In this document: positions 43,462-53,578 of the stretch, one piece after another | Layout: every line of letters starts with the position of its first letter | Numbering within the stretch: the stretch's first letter is position 1 | From: Entamoeba invadens IP1 | Lineage: Eukaryota; Evosea; Mastigamoebida; Endamoebidae | Assembly (NCBI RefSeq): GCF_000330505.1 | Contig: NW_004440180.1 | Coordinates: 106,801 to 170,800 of the forward strand | Length of the DNA stretch: 64,000 nt | Reading direction: 5' to 3' | Translations under genes and position numbers: made by a program | The notes under the pieces: model-generated | The model's input: the letters and a program-made list of their open reading frames with translations, nothing else | Told to the model about the DNA's origin: nothing | Database searches by the model: none

Positions 43462-46113
43462 ATGGATTCTGTTTCTTGTGTTTTACCTGATCGTTTAACA
43501 AAACAACCTTTGTTAACACAACCAAACACACCAAATGATGATTCTAAACGGTCTATATCAAAATGGATCAACATTCAATTAAGTAGAGACTATTTATTGA
43601 CCGAGAAATATAAATATCTTCCAATATCTTTAGAAGGTAATGATCTTTTTAATGCACTTAGTGATGGAGTTTTATTGTATCATTTAGTCCTTAAATTTTA
43701 TCCTGAATATCCAATCAATTTTCAACCCAAATACGTCCAAACATCTCTCTTTTATAAAGATGAAAACTTAACAAAACTCTTTGCTTTCCTGAAAAGAATC
43801 ATCCCAACAATCACTCTGAGCCCAACAAACTTTTCACAAACAACAACATCAACACTTACTATAGTACTTGGATTTTTGTGGCAATTCATTGACAAAGTCT
43901 TTGAAAAGTCATTGAAACGAGCAATAGGGTCCCTTAATTTGTCTCCAAATGACTATTTGATACAATGGGTCAATCAGACACTAAAAGCTGATGGTTCTAA
44001 TACCAAAATATTTGACTTTGAAAATTCAATTATGGACTCAAAAGCCTATATTGAACTGCTCCACCACTTCATTTCAAAGACCAACATTGAGGTTTTGAGG
44101 CAATCTGATCTGACGTTAAGAGCGGAAGAAGTAGTGAGAAGTGCTGCGACAGTGAATGGTACTTCTTTTATTACGGTGAAAGACATTATTACTGGCAATA
44201 AAACAAGTAACAGTCGATTTGTGGGGGATTTGTTTAACATATTCACACATCCATTTATTTCAAGTGAAGAAGAAACTCAAAAAGTGACTGATCACACACT
44301 AGAGAAAGAACTTGATGGTATCAAAGACAAAGAAACACCAAATAAAGTGAACTTGCAACAAGAAATAGACAAGAAAAAAGACGAATTAGTGACCGTCCAG
44401 AAAGAAAAGAAATGTAAAGACATTATAGATGCAGTCACAAAGGAACACTCCAACTTGGATAAAGAGGAAAAAGAACTGGCCGATAAAGAAGACATGCTTC
44501 AAGAAATGAATGACGTCCTTCTTCAAGCTAAAGCCAAAGATATCAAAGAAGAGCGCGAGAACCAAAAACGACTTGATGACATCAAACACGAGACAAGAGG
44601 GGCTGAACTCGCATTAAAGCATAGTGAAGAAGAAGCTCAACACAAACAAACAATCACCCAAAACTTAATAATAAACAAAGAGAGTGAAGTCGCTTCAATA
44701 GAACGTCTTCAGAACTATACCAATGAAGAGGTCCAACAGATGACTCTTGAGGTCGTTCAACAAAATGAAGAGTTAAAGAAAAATATTGAAAGCCTTGAGA
44801 AAGAAAAGGGCGAAACAAGGAAACAAGTCTTCCAAATGGAAATCCACACGGAAGAGTTGTCTAATCAACTTAAAGACGAGAATTTGAGATTTGAAAGGAA
44901 AAGAAGAGAGTTAGAGCGCCAACAGGAGATGGCGAAAGAAAGTGTGAAGAGAAAAGAGGCCCTTGTCAGTGATGTCTCAAAGAAGATTGAAGAAGTCACA
45001 AAGGCTACAGATCTCCTTATTAGTGACGTCAATGAGCAAAAAAGTGATATCGTCACGAAGACAGACATCTTAATTGATGAACAAGACACAAACAAACAGA
45101 TCAGAAAAGATATCAAAAAAGGGACAACACAAAATGAGAAGATGCTTAGCGAAATCGTCGACTTGCAAACGCAAGACAAAACTAATATCAAAAATTTGAA
45201 TCAAGCCAAAATCGAGACAAATAAAGTCAACAAACAAATCAAGATAACAAACGCGGAGAAACAACTTGTCATACAGGAGAGACAACAAGTCGAAAGCGAC
45301 GCGGAAGCAGTGCTTGAAAAAACGGAGGAGGTCTCACAACGAGTAGAGGAGATCGACAAGAACCAATTAGACGCCGAAATTAAATACGCTCAACTTGAGG
45401 ACAAACTCGTCGAAGAAGAGAAACAGCGCAACGCGCAACTGGCTTTACTCACAGCCAAATTAAGTGGTGACCGTGCCAGACAAGAAAAACAGGGTAAACG
45501 CGAGATCGACAAAATTACCAAAGAAGCGCGTCGCCTGAAGCGCGACGAGAAGGAGTTAAGCACCAAGAAACAACTTTTAGAAGAGCAGTTAAGAGTCAAT
45601 GAAAGTCTAAAGAAAGACACTGAAAGTACTTTAAAAGACTGTGAAGAACGAATTCGGATGTTAAATGAGAGAAAAGACCAGCACGAACAGTCCGAGAAAG
45701 AGTTTGAAGTGACGATGAGTAAATTACAAGCACAGAAGAAGGAAATTAACGACAAGTTAACGGCAATCAATGCAGAACGAACAAAACAAAAGAAAGAACT
45801 GAAAAAACTCGAAACAGTCAAAGAAATCCAAAAGACGCTGAAGGAAGACAAAATTGAAGAGAAAAATATCTCTGCAGACTTACTTGAGAAAGAAAGACTT
45901 CGAACTGAAAGAAGAAAGAAAGAAAGAGCAGAGAGAGACGCCGCTATAGAAAAGGTCACGCGAAGGTCGAAAGAAAAATCTCAAGCGGCAACTCAGGAAA
46001 CTCCACAAGATATCTCCGAGTCACAAAACCCCACTATCCTCGCTTTAAAAGAAAAACAAAGAAAACGGGACGAAGAACGTAAGCGACGCGAAGTTGAACG
46101 AGCAAAGAAATAA
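43462..46113 (+). CDS. Tandem calponin-homology domain, long coiled-coil protein, 883 aa
   Basis: Probable actin-binding protein. Residues about 33-150 form a first CH domain (ISKWINIQL, then LFNALSDGVLLYHLV, ending TIVLGFLWQFIDKVF). About 153-265 form a second one (LIQWVNQTL, then FENSIMDSKAYIELLHHFI). The pattern, especially the LGFLWQFI end, is closest to plastin/fimbrin CH pairs, but only two domains are present instead of four and there is no EF hand. Residues about 290-870 are one long Glu/Lys/Gln coiled coil with a basic end, so the protein likely dimerises as a rod and cross-links or tethers filaments. It is intronless; the ATG at 43462 follows an A-rich leader. It is convergent with the small gene at 46236. 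Confidence 0.87.
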   Translation: MDSVSCVLPDRLTKQPLLTQPNTPNDDSKRSISKWINIQLSRDYLLTEKYKYLPISLEGNDLFNALSDGVLLYHLVLKFYPEYPINFQPKYVQTSLFYKDENLTKLFAFLKRIIPTITLSPTNFSQTTTSTLTIVLGFLWQFIDKVFEKSLKRAIGSLNLSPNDYLIQWVNQTLKADGSNTKIFDFENSIMDSKAYIELLHHFISKTNIEVLRQSDLTLRAEEVVRSAATVNGTSFITVKDIITGNKTSNSRFVGDLFNIFTHPFISSEEETQKVTDHTLEKELDGIKDKETPNKVNLQQEIDKKKDELVTVQKEKKCKDIIDAVTKEHSNLDKEEKELADKEDMLQEMNDVLLQAKAKDIKEERENQKRLDDIKHETRGAELALKHSEEEAQHKQTITQNLIINKESEVASIERLQNYTNEEVQQMTLEVVQQNEELKKNIESLEKEKGETRKQVFQMEIHTEELSNQLKDENLRFERKRRELERQQEMAKESVKRKEALVSDVSKKIEEVTKATDLLISDVNEQKSDIVTKTDILIDEQDTNKQIRKDIKKGTTQNEKMLSEIVDLQTQDKTNIKNLNQAKIETNKVNKQIKITNAEKQLVIQERQQVESDAEAVLEKTEEVSQRVEEIDKNQLDAEIKYAQLEDKLVEEEKQRNAQLALLTAKLSGDRARQEKQGKREIDKITKEARRLKRDEKELSTKKQLLEEQLRVNESLKKDTESTLKDCEERIRMLNERKDQHEQSEKEFEVTMSKLQAQKKEINDKLTAINAERTKQKKELKKLETVKEIQKTLKEDKIEEKNISADLLEKERLRTERRKKERAERDAAIEKVTRRSKEKSQAATQETPQDISESQNPTILALKEKQRKRDEERKRREVERAKK

Positions 46114-46235
46114 ATATTAGACTCATTTAGTTTTTTTTATTATAACTAGTAAACTATTTTAAATAGTATAAATAAACTATATTAAATACTATAAAATAGT
46201 ATCAAACGGTATTAATGAATTAAAGAAAGAAACAA

Positions 46236-46628
46236 TCATTCAGCAGGTTGGTCTGTTTTGGCTTGGCCTTGGACTTCTTTTCTTAACAAATATAACTCGG
46301 TCTCTAGACGCTTTAATTTCTCTTGTTTATCTTTTTGTTCACTTAGAAGTTGTTCGACATATATTTGTAAACGGTTAATCTCATCGATTTGTTCTTTCAC
46401 TACATGTTAAACAATTAAATATCGACCCATTAAGACTTATTATTTTATATTTAATTTTATTATAACTTTTTTAACTTCTTAAGTCATCAACAAACACTTC
46501 GAGGAAAACTCTGTTTTGTGGTTTCTAATACCACTAAACTCATCCCACAATTTTCCAAGATATGTGCGAATCGCGTTGACGTGTGCATCGTACTTCGCAT
46601 AGATGTTTGTCTGCTCCTCGACTTCCAT
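46236..46628 (-). CDS. Small coiled-coil protein, two exons, 98 aa
   Basis: Exon 1 is 46628-46496 (44 codons plus one base) and exon 2 is 46399-46236. The 96-bp intron (46495-46400) starts GTTTGT and ends TAG, which is standard for Entamoeba, and the join restores a clean frame to a TGA at 46238-46236. The protein starts MEVEEQTNIYAKYDAHVNA and its second half is a heptad-rich coiled coil (LKEQIDEINRLQIYVEQLL) with a short acidic tail. I do not recognise the family; small partners of kinetochore, BLOC or transcription complexes look like this. It is divergent from the USP gene with 203 bp between starts. Confidence 0.8.
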
Positions 46629-46831
46629 TTACTATTTAAGTTGGTTTTATGTCACTTTTTATCTTTTCCAAAGTATAGTTTATTTTATAATTAATTTTAC
46701 AATAAAAAATACTATACTATTTTGTGGCTTTATGTTGAGTAACAAAATGTTATTTGAAATGTTATTAAAGGTCAATTGTTCAATTTTTCTTTCAAAGAGG
46801 AAAATAGGGTTTTGGCATCAAGTTATACGAT

Positions 46832-48634
46832 ATGGGCGAGTCTGCTGCGTCGATGGACATCGACGACCAGATTCAGCTGCAGCTCAACGAGTTTCTCCCG
46901 CGCCGACTTCACTTTGTATTAACAGAAACATTGAACCCCCTTGCACGAACATCAGTGTTAATAGACAACAAAATAGACGTCAGTCACGACGAAGTGTTTG
47001 CCCTAATGAAATGGCCGAAATTAGAAAGAAATGTAGGAAAAGGGTATTTCAACGCACACAGCAATTGTTATATGATCTCAGTGCTCCAAGCATTAACGCA
47101 CACGACTCCATTGTATAACTACATTGCACAATCAAAAGTTATTCCATCACTCGAGGACCCCTTTTGGACGGCACTTGCTTCCTTGTTCAGTAAAGCCTTT
47201 GTTGGCAAGCAGAACACAATTTTGAAGCCAATTGCGTTTGAAAAAAATTTGAAGATCCTGTCGAAGTCTTTAGAGAGATACGAACAAGAGGACGCGACGG
47301 AATTTTATGTCCTCTTGTTGGACCATCTCCACGAGGCGGCTATAGGAAAAGGGAAGAATAAGATATCAATCATTAGTAGTATCTTCCACACAACCCTAAC
47401 AAGTCGAATTACGTGTTATAACTGCTTGGGGATTAGTGACTCCAACGAACAATTTTCATTCCTCCCAGTCGAAGTGACTAAGGACAAAACACTGGAGAGT
47501 GGCCTTGACGTCTTTTTTAAGAAAGACGTGTTGGACGGGTATACCTGTGACAAGTGCAAGACGTCCTCAAAAGCGTCGAAGAGGTATTTTGTCAAAGAAC
47601 TTCCGTGGGTCTTAGCTATTCAAATCAAACGATTTGGGTGGGATGAGCGCAAGATCAATGGCTTCGTCAAATTTCCAAGCGAACTGAATATGTCCAAATA
47701 CGGGAAAGATGGGCTGTTTGACTTGTATGGAGTCATTGTTCATTTGGGAAGAACTAAACATGGGGGGCACTATATCTGTTATATTAAAGGACCCAATTCG
47801 GGGTGGTTTCAATGTGATGATGACACTGTTACTTCCGTCCCTATTAAAACAGTTTTAAAGAGTGAGGGCTATATGCTCTTCTATAAACGGTCGAATGAGA
47901 CGGTTTTGAAGAGTGACACCAACAAAGTGGAGAAGCAAAAGGATGACATCGATGCTCTTAGTGCACTCATGAAAATGGCAAATGACAAAGAAACAAGTGT
48001 AAAACAACAGAATGCAACAAAACAGGAACAAGTGACGATCAATGAAATGGAAGAAATACAAGAAAGACACACAACTCGAGTCCACACCCTTATAGTCCAA
48101 TTAAAACCTATTCTTTCTAAAGTCGAACCAATTAAGAGAAAACCAGAAAGTATTGCCCCACCACTAGAAAAGAAACGTGGCAATGAAAGTCTTGATACTA
48201 ATGCTATAGAAAAAATTTCTAATAGCACATACGACGGCTTCACTATCAAAAAGAAAAGTCTTCCCAAGGAGGAAAAACAAGAAAAATCAGAGAAGAATAC
48301 CAAAAAGGTGGTGAAAAGGAAAAAACACATCGACGCTTTCGATTTAAAAACAATCCCCGTCGGTTTACAATTCAATGAACGCGTCGACGCTTGGGACGAC
48401 GACACTAACACACAAAGAAAAGAGTTGCGTGGCGTCGTAGGAGATGTCGACAAAGAGATCCAATCGAGAGTGACTAAATTGGATCAGTACGACATCGACC
48501 TTGATAAACCCAAACAACGAAAATTGAGGAAAAACATGAAAAATGCTTTTAGAGTCTCAAAAGGTGTTAATGCCTTCCAAAAAGTCGCAGAACAGAAGAA
48601 AAAGTCAGCCAAGAAACACAAAAAAGATTTTTGA
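46832..48634 (+). CDS. Ubiquitin-specific protease (USP36/USP42/Ubp10 type), 600 aa
   Basis: Cysteine protease that removes ubiquitin. The Cys box is GYFNAHSNCYMISVLQAL at about residues 73-90, with the catalytic Cys in SNCYM. A ubiquitin-binding zinc ribbon is visible as CYNC and CDKCK. The His box GGHYICYIKG followed by GWFQCDDDTVTSV and GYMLFYKR closes the domain at about residue 350. The C-terminal 250 residues are charged and basic, ending in KKKSAKKHKKDF. A basic nucleolar-type tail and this box spelling resemble USP36/Ubp10, which act in the nucleolus; the location here is inference. I chose the ATG at 46832 because the upstream frame closes. Confidence 0.92.
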   Translation: MGESAASMDIDDQIQLQLNEFLPRRLHFVLTETLNPLARTSVLIDNKIDVSHDEVFALMKWPKLERNVGKGYFNAHSNCYMISVLQALTHTTPLYNYIAQSKVIPSLEDPFWTALASLFSKAFVGKQNTILKPIAFEKNLKILSKSLERYEQEDATEFYVLLLDHLHEAAIGKGKNKISIISSIFHTTLTSRITCYNCLGISDSNEQFSFLPVEVTKDKTLESGLDVFFKKDVLDGYTCDKCKTSSKASKRYFVKELPWVLAIQIKRFGWDERKINGFVKFPSELNMSKYGKDGLFDLYGVIVHLGRTKHGGHYICYIKGPNSGWFQCDDDTVTSVPIKTVLKSEGYMLFYKRSNETVLKSDTNKVEKQKDDIDALSALMKMANDKETSVKQQNATKQEQVTINEMEEIQERHTTRVHTLIVQLKPILSKVEPIKRKPESIAPPLEKKRGNESLDTNAIEKISNSTYDGFTIKKKSLPKEEKQEKSEKNTKKVVKRKKHIDAFDLKTIPVGLQFNERVDAWDDDTNTQRKELRGVVGDVDKEIQSRVTKLDQYDIDLDKPKQRKLRKNMKNAFRVSKGVNAFQKVAEQKKKSAKKHKKDF

Positions 48635-48764
48635 TTGAATACTGTTGTATTTTTTATTAATATAAAATAATATAATAATAATATAATAATAATAATAATT
48701 TTATTATAATAATATTATAATAATATTAGTTTTATTATAGTTTGACAATAGTAGACAAATATAA

Positions 48765-49856
48765 TTAATTCGTAGACGGCATCTTGTCTTCATCAGTTTT
48801 TTTCTTCTTGAAGTACTTGATTGCAATATAAAGCGACGCGCCAAACAAAGCGACAAATATTAAAAACACCATAACACTTGCACTAATCCACCACATTGAA
48901 GTCGTTGGTTTGACAAAGATATAATCGGGACATGAAGTTGATGGGTCTTTTGGAGGGGATGGCACTGAGTTGTTATTTCCATGATAATAATTGAACGAAA
49001 CATGTATTATAATTATATAGTATTATAAAGTATTATGTAATATATTATAATATTATAGTAATATTATTATAAATATATATATAACAAAATAAGTAAATGA
49101 AGTGTGAGAAAACAAACAGAAAGCAGCAATAACACCCCCACACAAATTGTCGTAGAACGCAAAGTCGCTTGGAGTGGTTTTTCCATTTGACAATTTATAG
49201 AGGTGAAGGGTAAGTGAGTAGTTACTTGGGTTGTTGATCTTAGTGTCTTTAAAGAGGTAAATCCCATTTTTAGAAATTTCATCGAATTGGTCATCTGTCA
49301 CTAATGTGGTGAACACAAAGGGTTGTTTGAGAGAGATTTCCTTTATCTTTTGGGTCTCGATTTTTGTAGGTTTGATGGCGATTTCTCTGGCGTTGAGTCT
49401 CTTGATATTAACACTCCCATCGATTTCGAGTGTATCCAATGACACATTGATTGCATCGAAGTGTGACGTCGTGTTGAAATAGCCAGTTGTGACATCAACA
49501 ATATCACAGTCAAAATCCGAATCGAAATACACATTCTTCCCACTGATAATGCTGTGGACTTGTCCACTCGTCTGCTTAATAGTTATCTTAGTCTCGGGGA
49601 GCATCAACGAAGTGATATCAGTTGCTATCTCTACAGAGCTTTTAGTGGTTTTCGTGTAGTCGAAAATGCAGACGCCAGAGTTACACGAAGTCCCGTCGTT
49701 AGGGTCTTCCAATGTTTGACTGTCAATACAAAGTGTGCTGACTAATTCAAACCCACTTTCACACCGTTCGCATGTATCGTTTGGACAGGACTGACACCCG
49801 TAGAGGCACCCACAACTGAAAGAAATGAAAAACAAAAGATGTGTGATATAGAACAT
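48765..49856 (-). CDS. Type I membrane protein with Cys-rich ectodomain, two exons, 312 aa
   Basis: Exon 1 is 49856-49118 and exon 2 is 48964-48765. The 153-bp intron 49117-48965 begins GTTTGT and ends CAG, and the phase fits. The N-terminus is a signal peptide (FYITHLLFFISFSCG). A short Cys-rich, EGF/furin-like stretch (CQSCPNDTCERCESGF) is followed by a beta-rich ectodomain with several N-x-S/T sites. Exon 2 encodes a Pro-rich stalk, a transmembrane helix (WWISASVMVFLIFVALFGA) and a cytosolic KKKK tail. If the intron were kept, the frame runs on to a hydrophobic end (FTYFVIYIFIIILL), so two different membrane ends are possible. I do not recognise a named family; Entamoeba has many such surface proteins. 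Confidence 0.8.
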
Positions 49857-50395
49857 TATATATCGTTTTAAACAATCAAGTTGAATAGAAAAGAAATTAA
49901 AATTGTTTGTACCAAGAAATCCAAAATATCATTCGAAAAGTGTCGAATTTTTTCTTTTATCCTTTGTGGTACAAAAACTATATAAATACTATAATTTTTC
50001 TATTTTGTAAATCATTCGAGGGAAGTGAGAAATAAACTATAATAAATAGTATATTTTTTGATATGTATAGGTTAGTATATGAGTTCAAAGACTCTGGTAT
50101 AAACTCATCCACATTGTTATGTCACCATTTCAAGTCATTTCATTTCATTTAAGATGGTCAAAATATGTTGTACAACAGCTTTATAACAACATTAAACATG
50201 AATGATATTGTGTTGTACTCTTTTTAATTATGAAGCAATTCAAAGTTTTTGAACGCAATAAATAGATGGAAATACATTCATCAATTAGAAAGTAATAGTG
50301 TAGTATAATTATAGTAATAATATAGTAAAAAAAACTAAAACTCTCAACCCGACTTATGAAACTTAGAAAAAAGGAAATAAAAAAACCAGAGTCGT
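49857..50395. other. Divergent intergenic region
   Basis: 539 bp between the type I membrane protein and UPF1 starts. It is AT-rich; I see no gene. It should hold both promoters. Confidence 0.5.
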
Positions 50396-53227
50396 ATGTC
50401 CGAAAGAGAATCTATCAAATGTTACTATTGCGGACTTCGCGACGGCAAGAAACTGTTACGGTGTGGGTGTGGGAGATATTTCTGTAATGGAGTTGGCGAG
50501 GGTCACATCTCTCATATAGTCCACCACATTGCGCGATCCACACACAAAGAACTCCGGTTTCCGAAGGACTCGAAATTCCGCGAGTGCACTATCGAGTGCT
50601 TTTTATGTCGATGCCGGAACCCCTTTGTCCTTGGTTATATAGTGTTAAGAAACAACCCGGGCACGAAGACGGTGATCTGTCGAGAATGTCGATACGTCGA
50701 GACGTTGACGACTATGACGGACAATTGGGATGTCGATTCGTGGAAGCCGTTGGTACAAGATAAGAAGTTTGAGGAGTGGATCTGTCCGTCACCGAGTGAT
50801 GCGGAAATGAAGTTTGTTGTGGGTGTTTCTGGCAATGAAATGAGGAAGAAAGAGTTTGAGTGGCAAACGTCGAAGAAGAAAATACGGAACGATTATTACC
50901 AAGAAGACTTACATCAGACGTACTTGAACTACCACGACTGTGTGCAGTACCAAAACACATTCACGCCACTCATAAAGCTCGAGGCAAATGCCGACAAGAA
51001 CAAGAGAGAGTCCGAGCACTTAGTGAACATTGATTTGAAGTTTGATGATGTCCGGAAAGCGGACGAGATGAAGAAAACGGTGCACGCCACGTTTGAAGTT
51101 CCTGCGAATGAAGAGATCCGAATTACTATCAATGACACGTTAATGTTCTTCTTACCACTGAAAGGGAAGTCAGTGGAAGTCAATGAAATACACACATACA
51201 ATGAAATGGTCCCCGACGAGAAGGACAAGTTCTTCTCACGCCTCCACACATTACTTGTGGGGACAGTTCAATACATTCGAGGGAAGGACATCACGGTACA
51301 GTTTGAGAAGACACCAGGAGTACCAATAGAGAAACAAATTATTACACAACAACACAACGCAATGAAGTTCTCAATTTGCTTCCAATGGATGTCGATCCCG
51401 TTTAAACGAAAGAAAACAGCACTGCAAATGTTTGGAGAGTCCGAGGAACCGCACGACTTCCCGACGATGTCGTCGTACCTCAGGAATCGATTACTTGGGA
51501 TGCCGAAGAACCCGATGGACATGGTCTATGAGAAGGACTTTAAAGACGAGAAAGAGGCATATTTGGCACAACACCCGACACTCCAATCGATGAACGCGCC
51601 GAACCTCCCGACACTGAATCAAGTGCAATATGAGGTTGTGATGAAGTCGTTCACGCAATCACTGAGTTTGATTCAGGGACCTCCGGGGACAGGAAAGACT
51701 GTCACGTCTGCCACTATTATATACCATGCGGTCCACTCTAATCCGGGGAAAAAGGTACTAGTGTGTGCGCCAAGTAACATCGCTGTCGACCAACTTGCTG
51801 CCAAAATTGTCGACACTGGTGTTAAAGTGATTCGTGTGTTTGGGAAAGGCCGCGAGAGTGAAAATGAGCCATTGTATGATTACTCGTTGGGGAAGATTGT
51901 GGACGACGTGATGGCACAAATGAAGGACAAAGAGACGTTGGAGAAGTATAAAGCGTTTCGAGAAGAGCCAGAGGAGTTGGCGGAGGCGGACAAGAACTCG
52001 ATATTGGCGGTGATACGAGACATTGAGTTGAAAGTGTTTCGGGAGTGTGATGTGATCTGTTGCACGTGTTGTGTAGCAGGAGATAGGCGTTTGTTTGGGA
52101 TCAATAATCAGATTGATACGGTCTTAGTAGATGAAAGTACACAAGCGGAAGAGCCCGAAGTGTTAGTGTGTTTTATGAACTCAGTCCGACAAATCTTTTT
52201 AGTAGGAGACCACTGTCAACTTGGGCCCGTGTTGAATAGTAAAGACGCGAGAAAGTATGGATTGGGGTTACCAATGTTTTCACGACTGTTACAACTTGGG
52301 CACGAGCCGTATCGTCTTCAATTTCAATATCGAATGCATCCGGCGCTGTCTGAGTTTTCGTCACATACGTTCTATGATGGTGTATTGCAGAATGGAGTGA
52401 CTGCACTTGAAAGACAATTCAACTCGTTGAAGAGATTCTGGTTTGTCCAGAACCGCCCGATGATGTTTGTGGCGACGGCTGGGAAAGAGTCGTTTGGATC
52501 CACTGCGACGTCGTATTTGAACGACGAGGAAGTCACAGTGATTCGCGACATCATTGTGAAAATGATTGATTGTGGAGTCTCCCCGGAACAAATAGGAGTC
52601 ATCACGCCATATATAGCACAGAAGCAAGCGATACGAGTACGTCTGACTAAAGACACGGAGTTGGGAGTGAATGTTATGAATGCGATTGAAATAGCGTCTG
52701 TGGACTCGTTCCAAGGGAGAGAAAAGGATTTCATCATCTTCAGTACAGTACGTTCGAACTCGACGAATGAAATTGGGTTTTTGAAGAACCCCCAACGCTT
52801 AAATGTGTCGATTACACGAGCGAAATATGGGTTGGTGGTGGTGGGGAACCCATCGACGTTGTCGTCGGACCCGTTGTGGTCGTTGTACCTCCAATTTTTC
52901 ATCGACCACAATGTGTTGGTCCATGGGAATATTAATAACTTGAAGCCATTTCCGTTGGTCCTTGAGAAGAAGAAAATCCCGATTGGGATGTACCAGTACA
53001 CCCCCCTCCAGATGACATATAGCGATATCGAACCACTCAACGATAAACCCGTGACGAAGAGGAACAACCCCAATTTTGAAATGGCGAACCCCCTTGATGC
53101 GTTCAAAATAGGAATAGATGTCGATGCGGTTGATGATGAGCCCGATTTGACGATTTCAGAGGACGAAAAACAACAAGAGGAAGAAGAGGAAGAGGACTTT
53201 TCGGACGACGGGTATACGTTCATGTGA
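50396..53227 (+). CDS. UPF1: UPF1/RENT1 RNA helicase of nonsense-mediated decay, 943 aa
   Basis: Superfamily 1 RNA helicase, the core of nonsense-mediated mRNA decay. Residues 8-115 are the Cys/His-rich CH domain (CYYCGL, CGCGRYFCN, H-rich run, CFLCRCRN, CRECR) that binds UPF2. Helicase motifs follow in order: Walker A GPPGTGKT at about 427-434, SNIAVDQLA, motif II LVDESTQAEEPE near 575, GDHCQLGPV near 603, YRMHP, and motifs V-VI VDSFQGREKDF and NVSITRAK near 765-805. The length is between the yeast and human proteins. The tail is acidic (SEDEKQQEEEEEEDF). No intron is seen. It ends 69 bp before the convergent SEM1 gene. Confidence 0.96.
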   Translation: MSERESIKCYYCGLRDGKKLLRCGCGRYFCNGVGEGHISHIVHHIARSTHKELRFPKDSKFRECTIECFLCRCRNPFVLGYIVLRNNPGTKTVICRECRYVETLTTMTDNWDVDSWKPLVQDKKFEEWICPSPSDAEMKFVVGVSGNEMRKKEFEWQTSKKKIRNDYYQEDLHQTYLNYHDCVQYQNTFTPLIKLEANADKNKRESEHLVNIDLKFDDVRKADEMKKTVHATFEVPANEEIRITINDTLMFFLPLKGKSVEVNEIHTYNEMVPDEKDKFFSRLHTLLVGTVQYIRGKDITVQFEKTPGVPIEKQIITQQHNAMKFSICFQWMSIPFKRKKTALQMFGESEEPHDFPTMSSYLRNRLLGMPKNPMDMVYEKDFKDEKEAYLAQHPTLQSMNAPNLPTLNQVQYEVVMKSFTQSLSLIQGPPGTGKTVTSATIIYHAVHSNPGKKVLVCAPSNIAVDQLAAKIVDTGVKVIRVFGKGRESENEPLYDYSLGKIVDDVMAQMKDKETLEKYKAFREEPEELAEADKNSILAVIRDIELKVFRECDVICCTCCVAGDRRLFGINNQIDTVLVDESTQAEEPEVLVCFMNSVRQIFLVGDHCQLGPVLNSKDARKYGLGLPMFSRLLQLGHEPYRLQFQYRMHPALSEFSSHTFYDGVLQNGVTALERQFNSLKRFWFVQNRPMMFVATAGKESFGSTATSYLNDEEVTVIRDIIVKMIDCGVSPEQIGVITPYIAQKQAIRVRLTKDTELGVNVMNAIEIASVDSFQGREKDFIIFSTVRSNSTNEIGFLKNPQRLNVSITRAKYGLVVVGNPSTLSSDPLWSLYLQFFIDHNVLVHGNINNLKPFPLVLEKKKIPIGMYQYTPLQMTYSDIEPLNDKPVTKRNNPNFEMANPLDAFKIGIDVDAVDDEPDLTISEDEKQQEEEEEEDFSDDGYTFM

Positions 53228-53296
53228 AAGGACTAAGGACACGAAGCTTTGGAAAGGAGGAAAAAGAAAGGAAAGCAAGTAAGTGAGTCATTTAGT

Positions 53297-53546
53297 TCAA
53301 TTTTGTGTTGTGAGAGCGGAACGGATGTTGTTGGTGAACTCGTCTTGGCCTTCATCTTCCCAATTGTCTTGCCAATGAAGTAATGAGTCATCGACTTCCT
53401 TTGTTTTAAAGTCTAAAAAGTCAATAATTGTGATTTAAAGTGAGGAGATAGGGTGTGGGACACAAACTGTTGAAGTCCTCGAAGATGTCGTCTTCGTCGA
53501 GAAGGTCGAGATTGTCGGAAGGAGTAGCGTCTTGAGCAAGAGACAT
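53297..53546 (-). CDS. SEM1: SEM1/DSS1 proteasome lid and BRCA2-binding protein, two exons, 64 aa
   Basis: Exon 1 is 53546-53468 and exon 2 is 53412-53297. The 55-bp intron starts GTTTGT and ends TTTTTAG, and the joined frame ends at TGA. The short acidic product has the two DSS1 signatures in order: LDLLDEDDIFEDF near residues 14-25 and W-QDNWEDE with DEFTN-IR-AL near 40-60. The length is close to the human protein (70 aa). Sem1 is an intrinsically disordered subunit of the 26S proteasome lid and also serves TREX-2 and BRCA2. It faces C1D, with only 32 bp between the start codons. Confidence 0.93.
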
Positions 53547-53578
53547 TAAAATAGCAGATGAACTGGAAAATAAAAGTG
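53547..53578. promoter_or_regulatory. 32-bp shared 5' region of SEM1 and C1D
   Basis: The two start codons are 32 bp apart on opposite strands. The spacer contains GATGAACT at 53556-53563, seven of eight bases of the AATGAACT GAAC element described for Entamoeba promoters. With the very short leaders normal in Entamoeba, the core promoter of each gene would reach into the coding sequence of the other. Confidence 0.5.

Noticed and set aside
46603..47118. 171-codon plus-strand frame overlapping the USP start
   Set aside because: It is out of frame with the clear USP catalytic Cys box and reads through the divergent promoter.
48765..48965. 66-codon frame as a separate gene
   Set aside because: It has no ATG and starts exactly at a splice acceptor in phase with the upstream exon, so it is exon 2 of the type I membrane protein.
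52372..53223. 283-codon minus-strand frame opposite UPF1
   Set aside because: It is a shadow of the conserved helicase frame with no recognisable domain.
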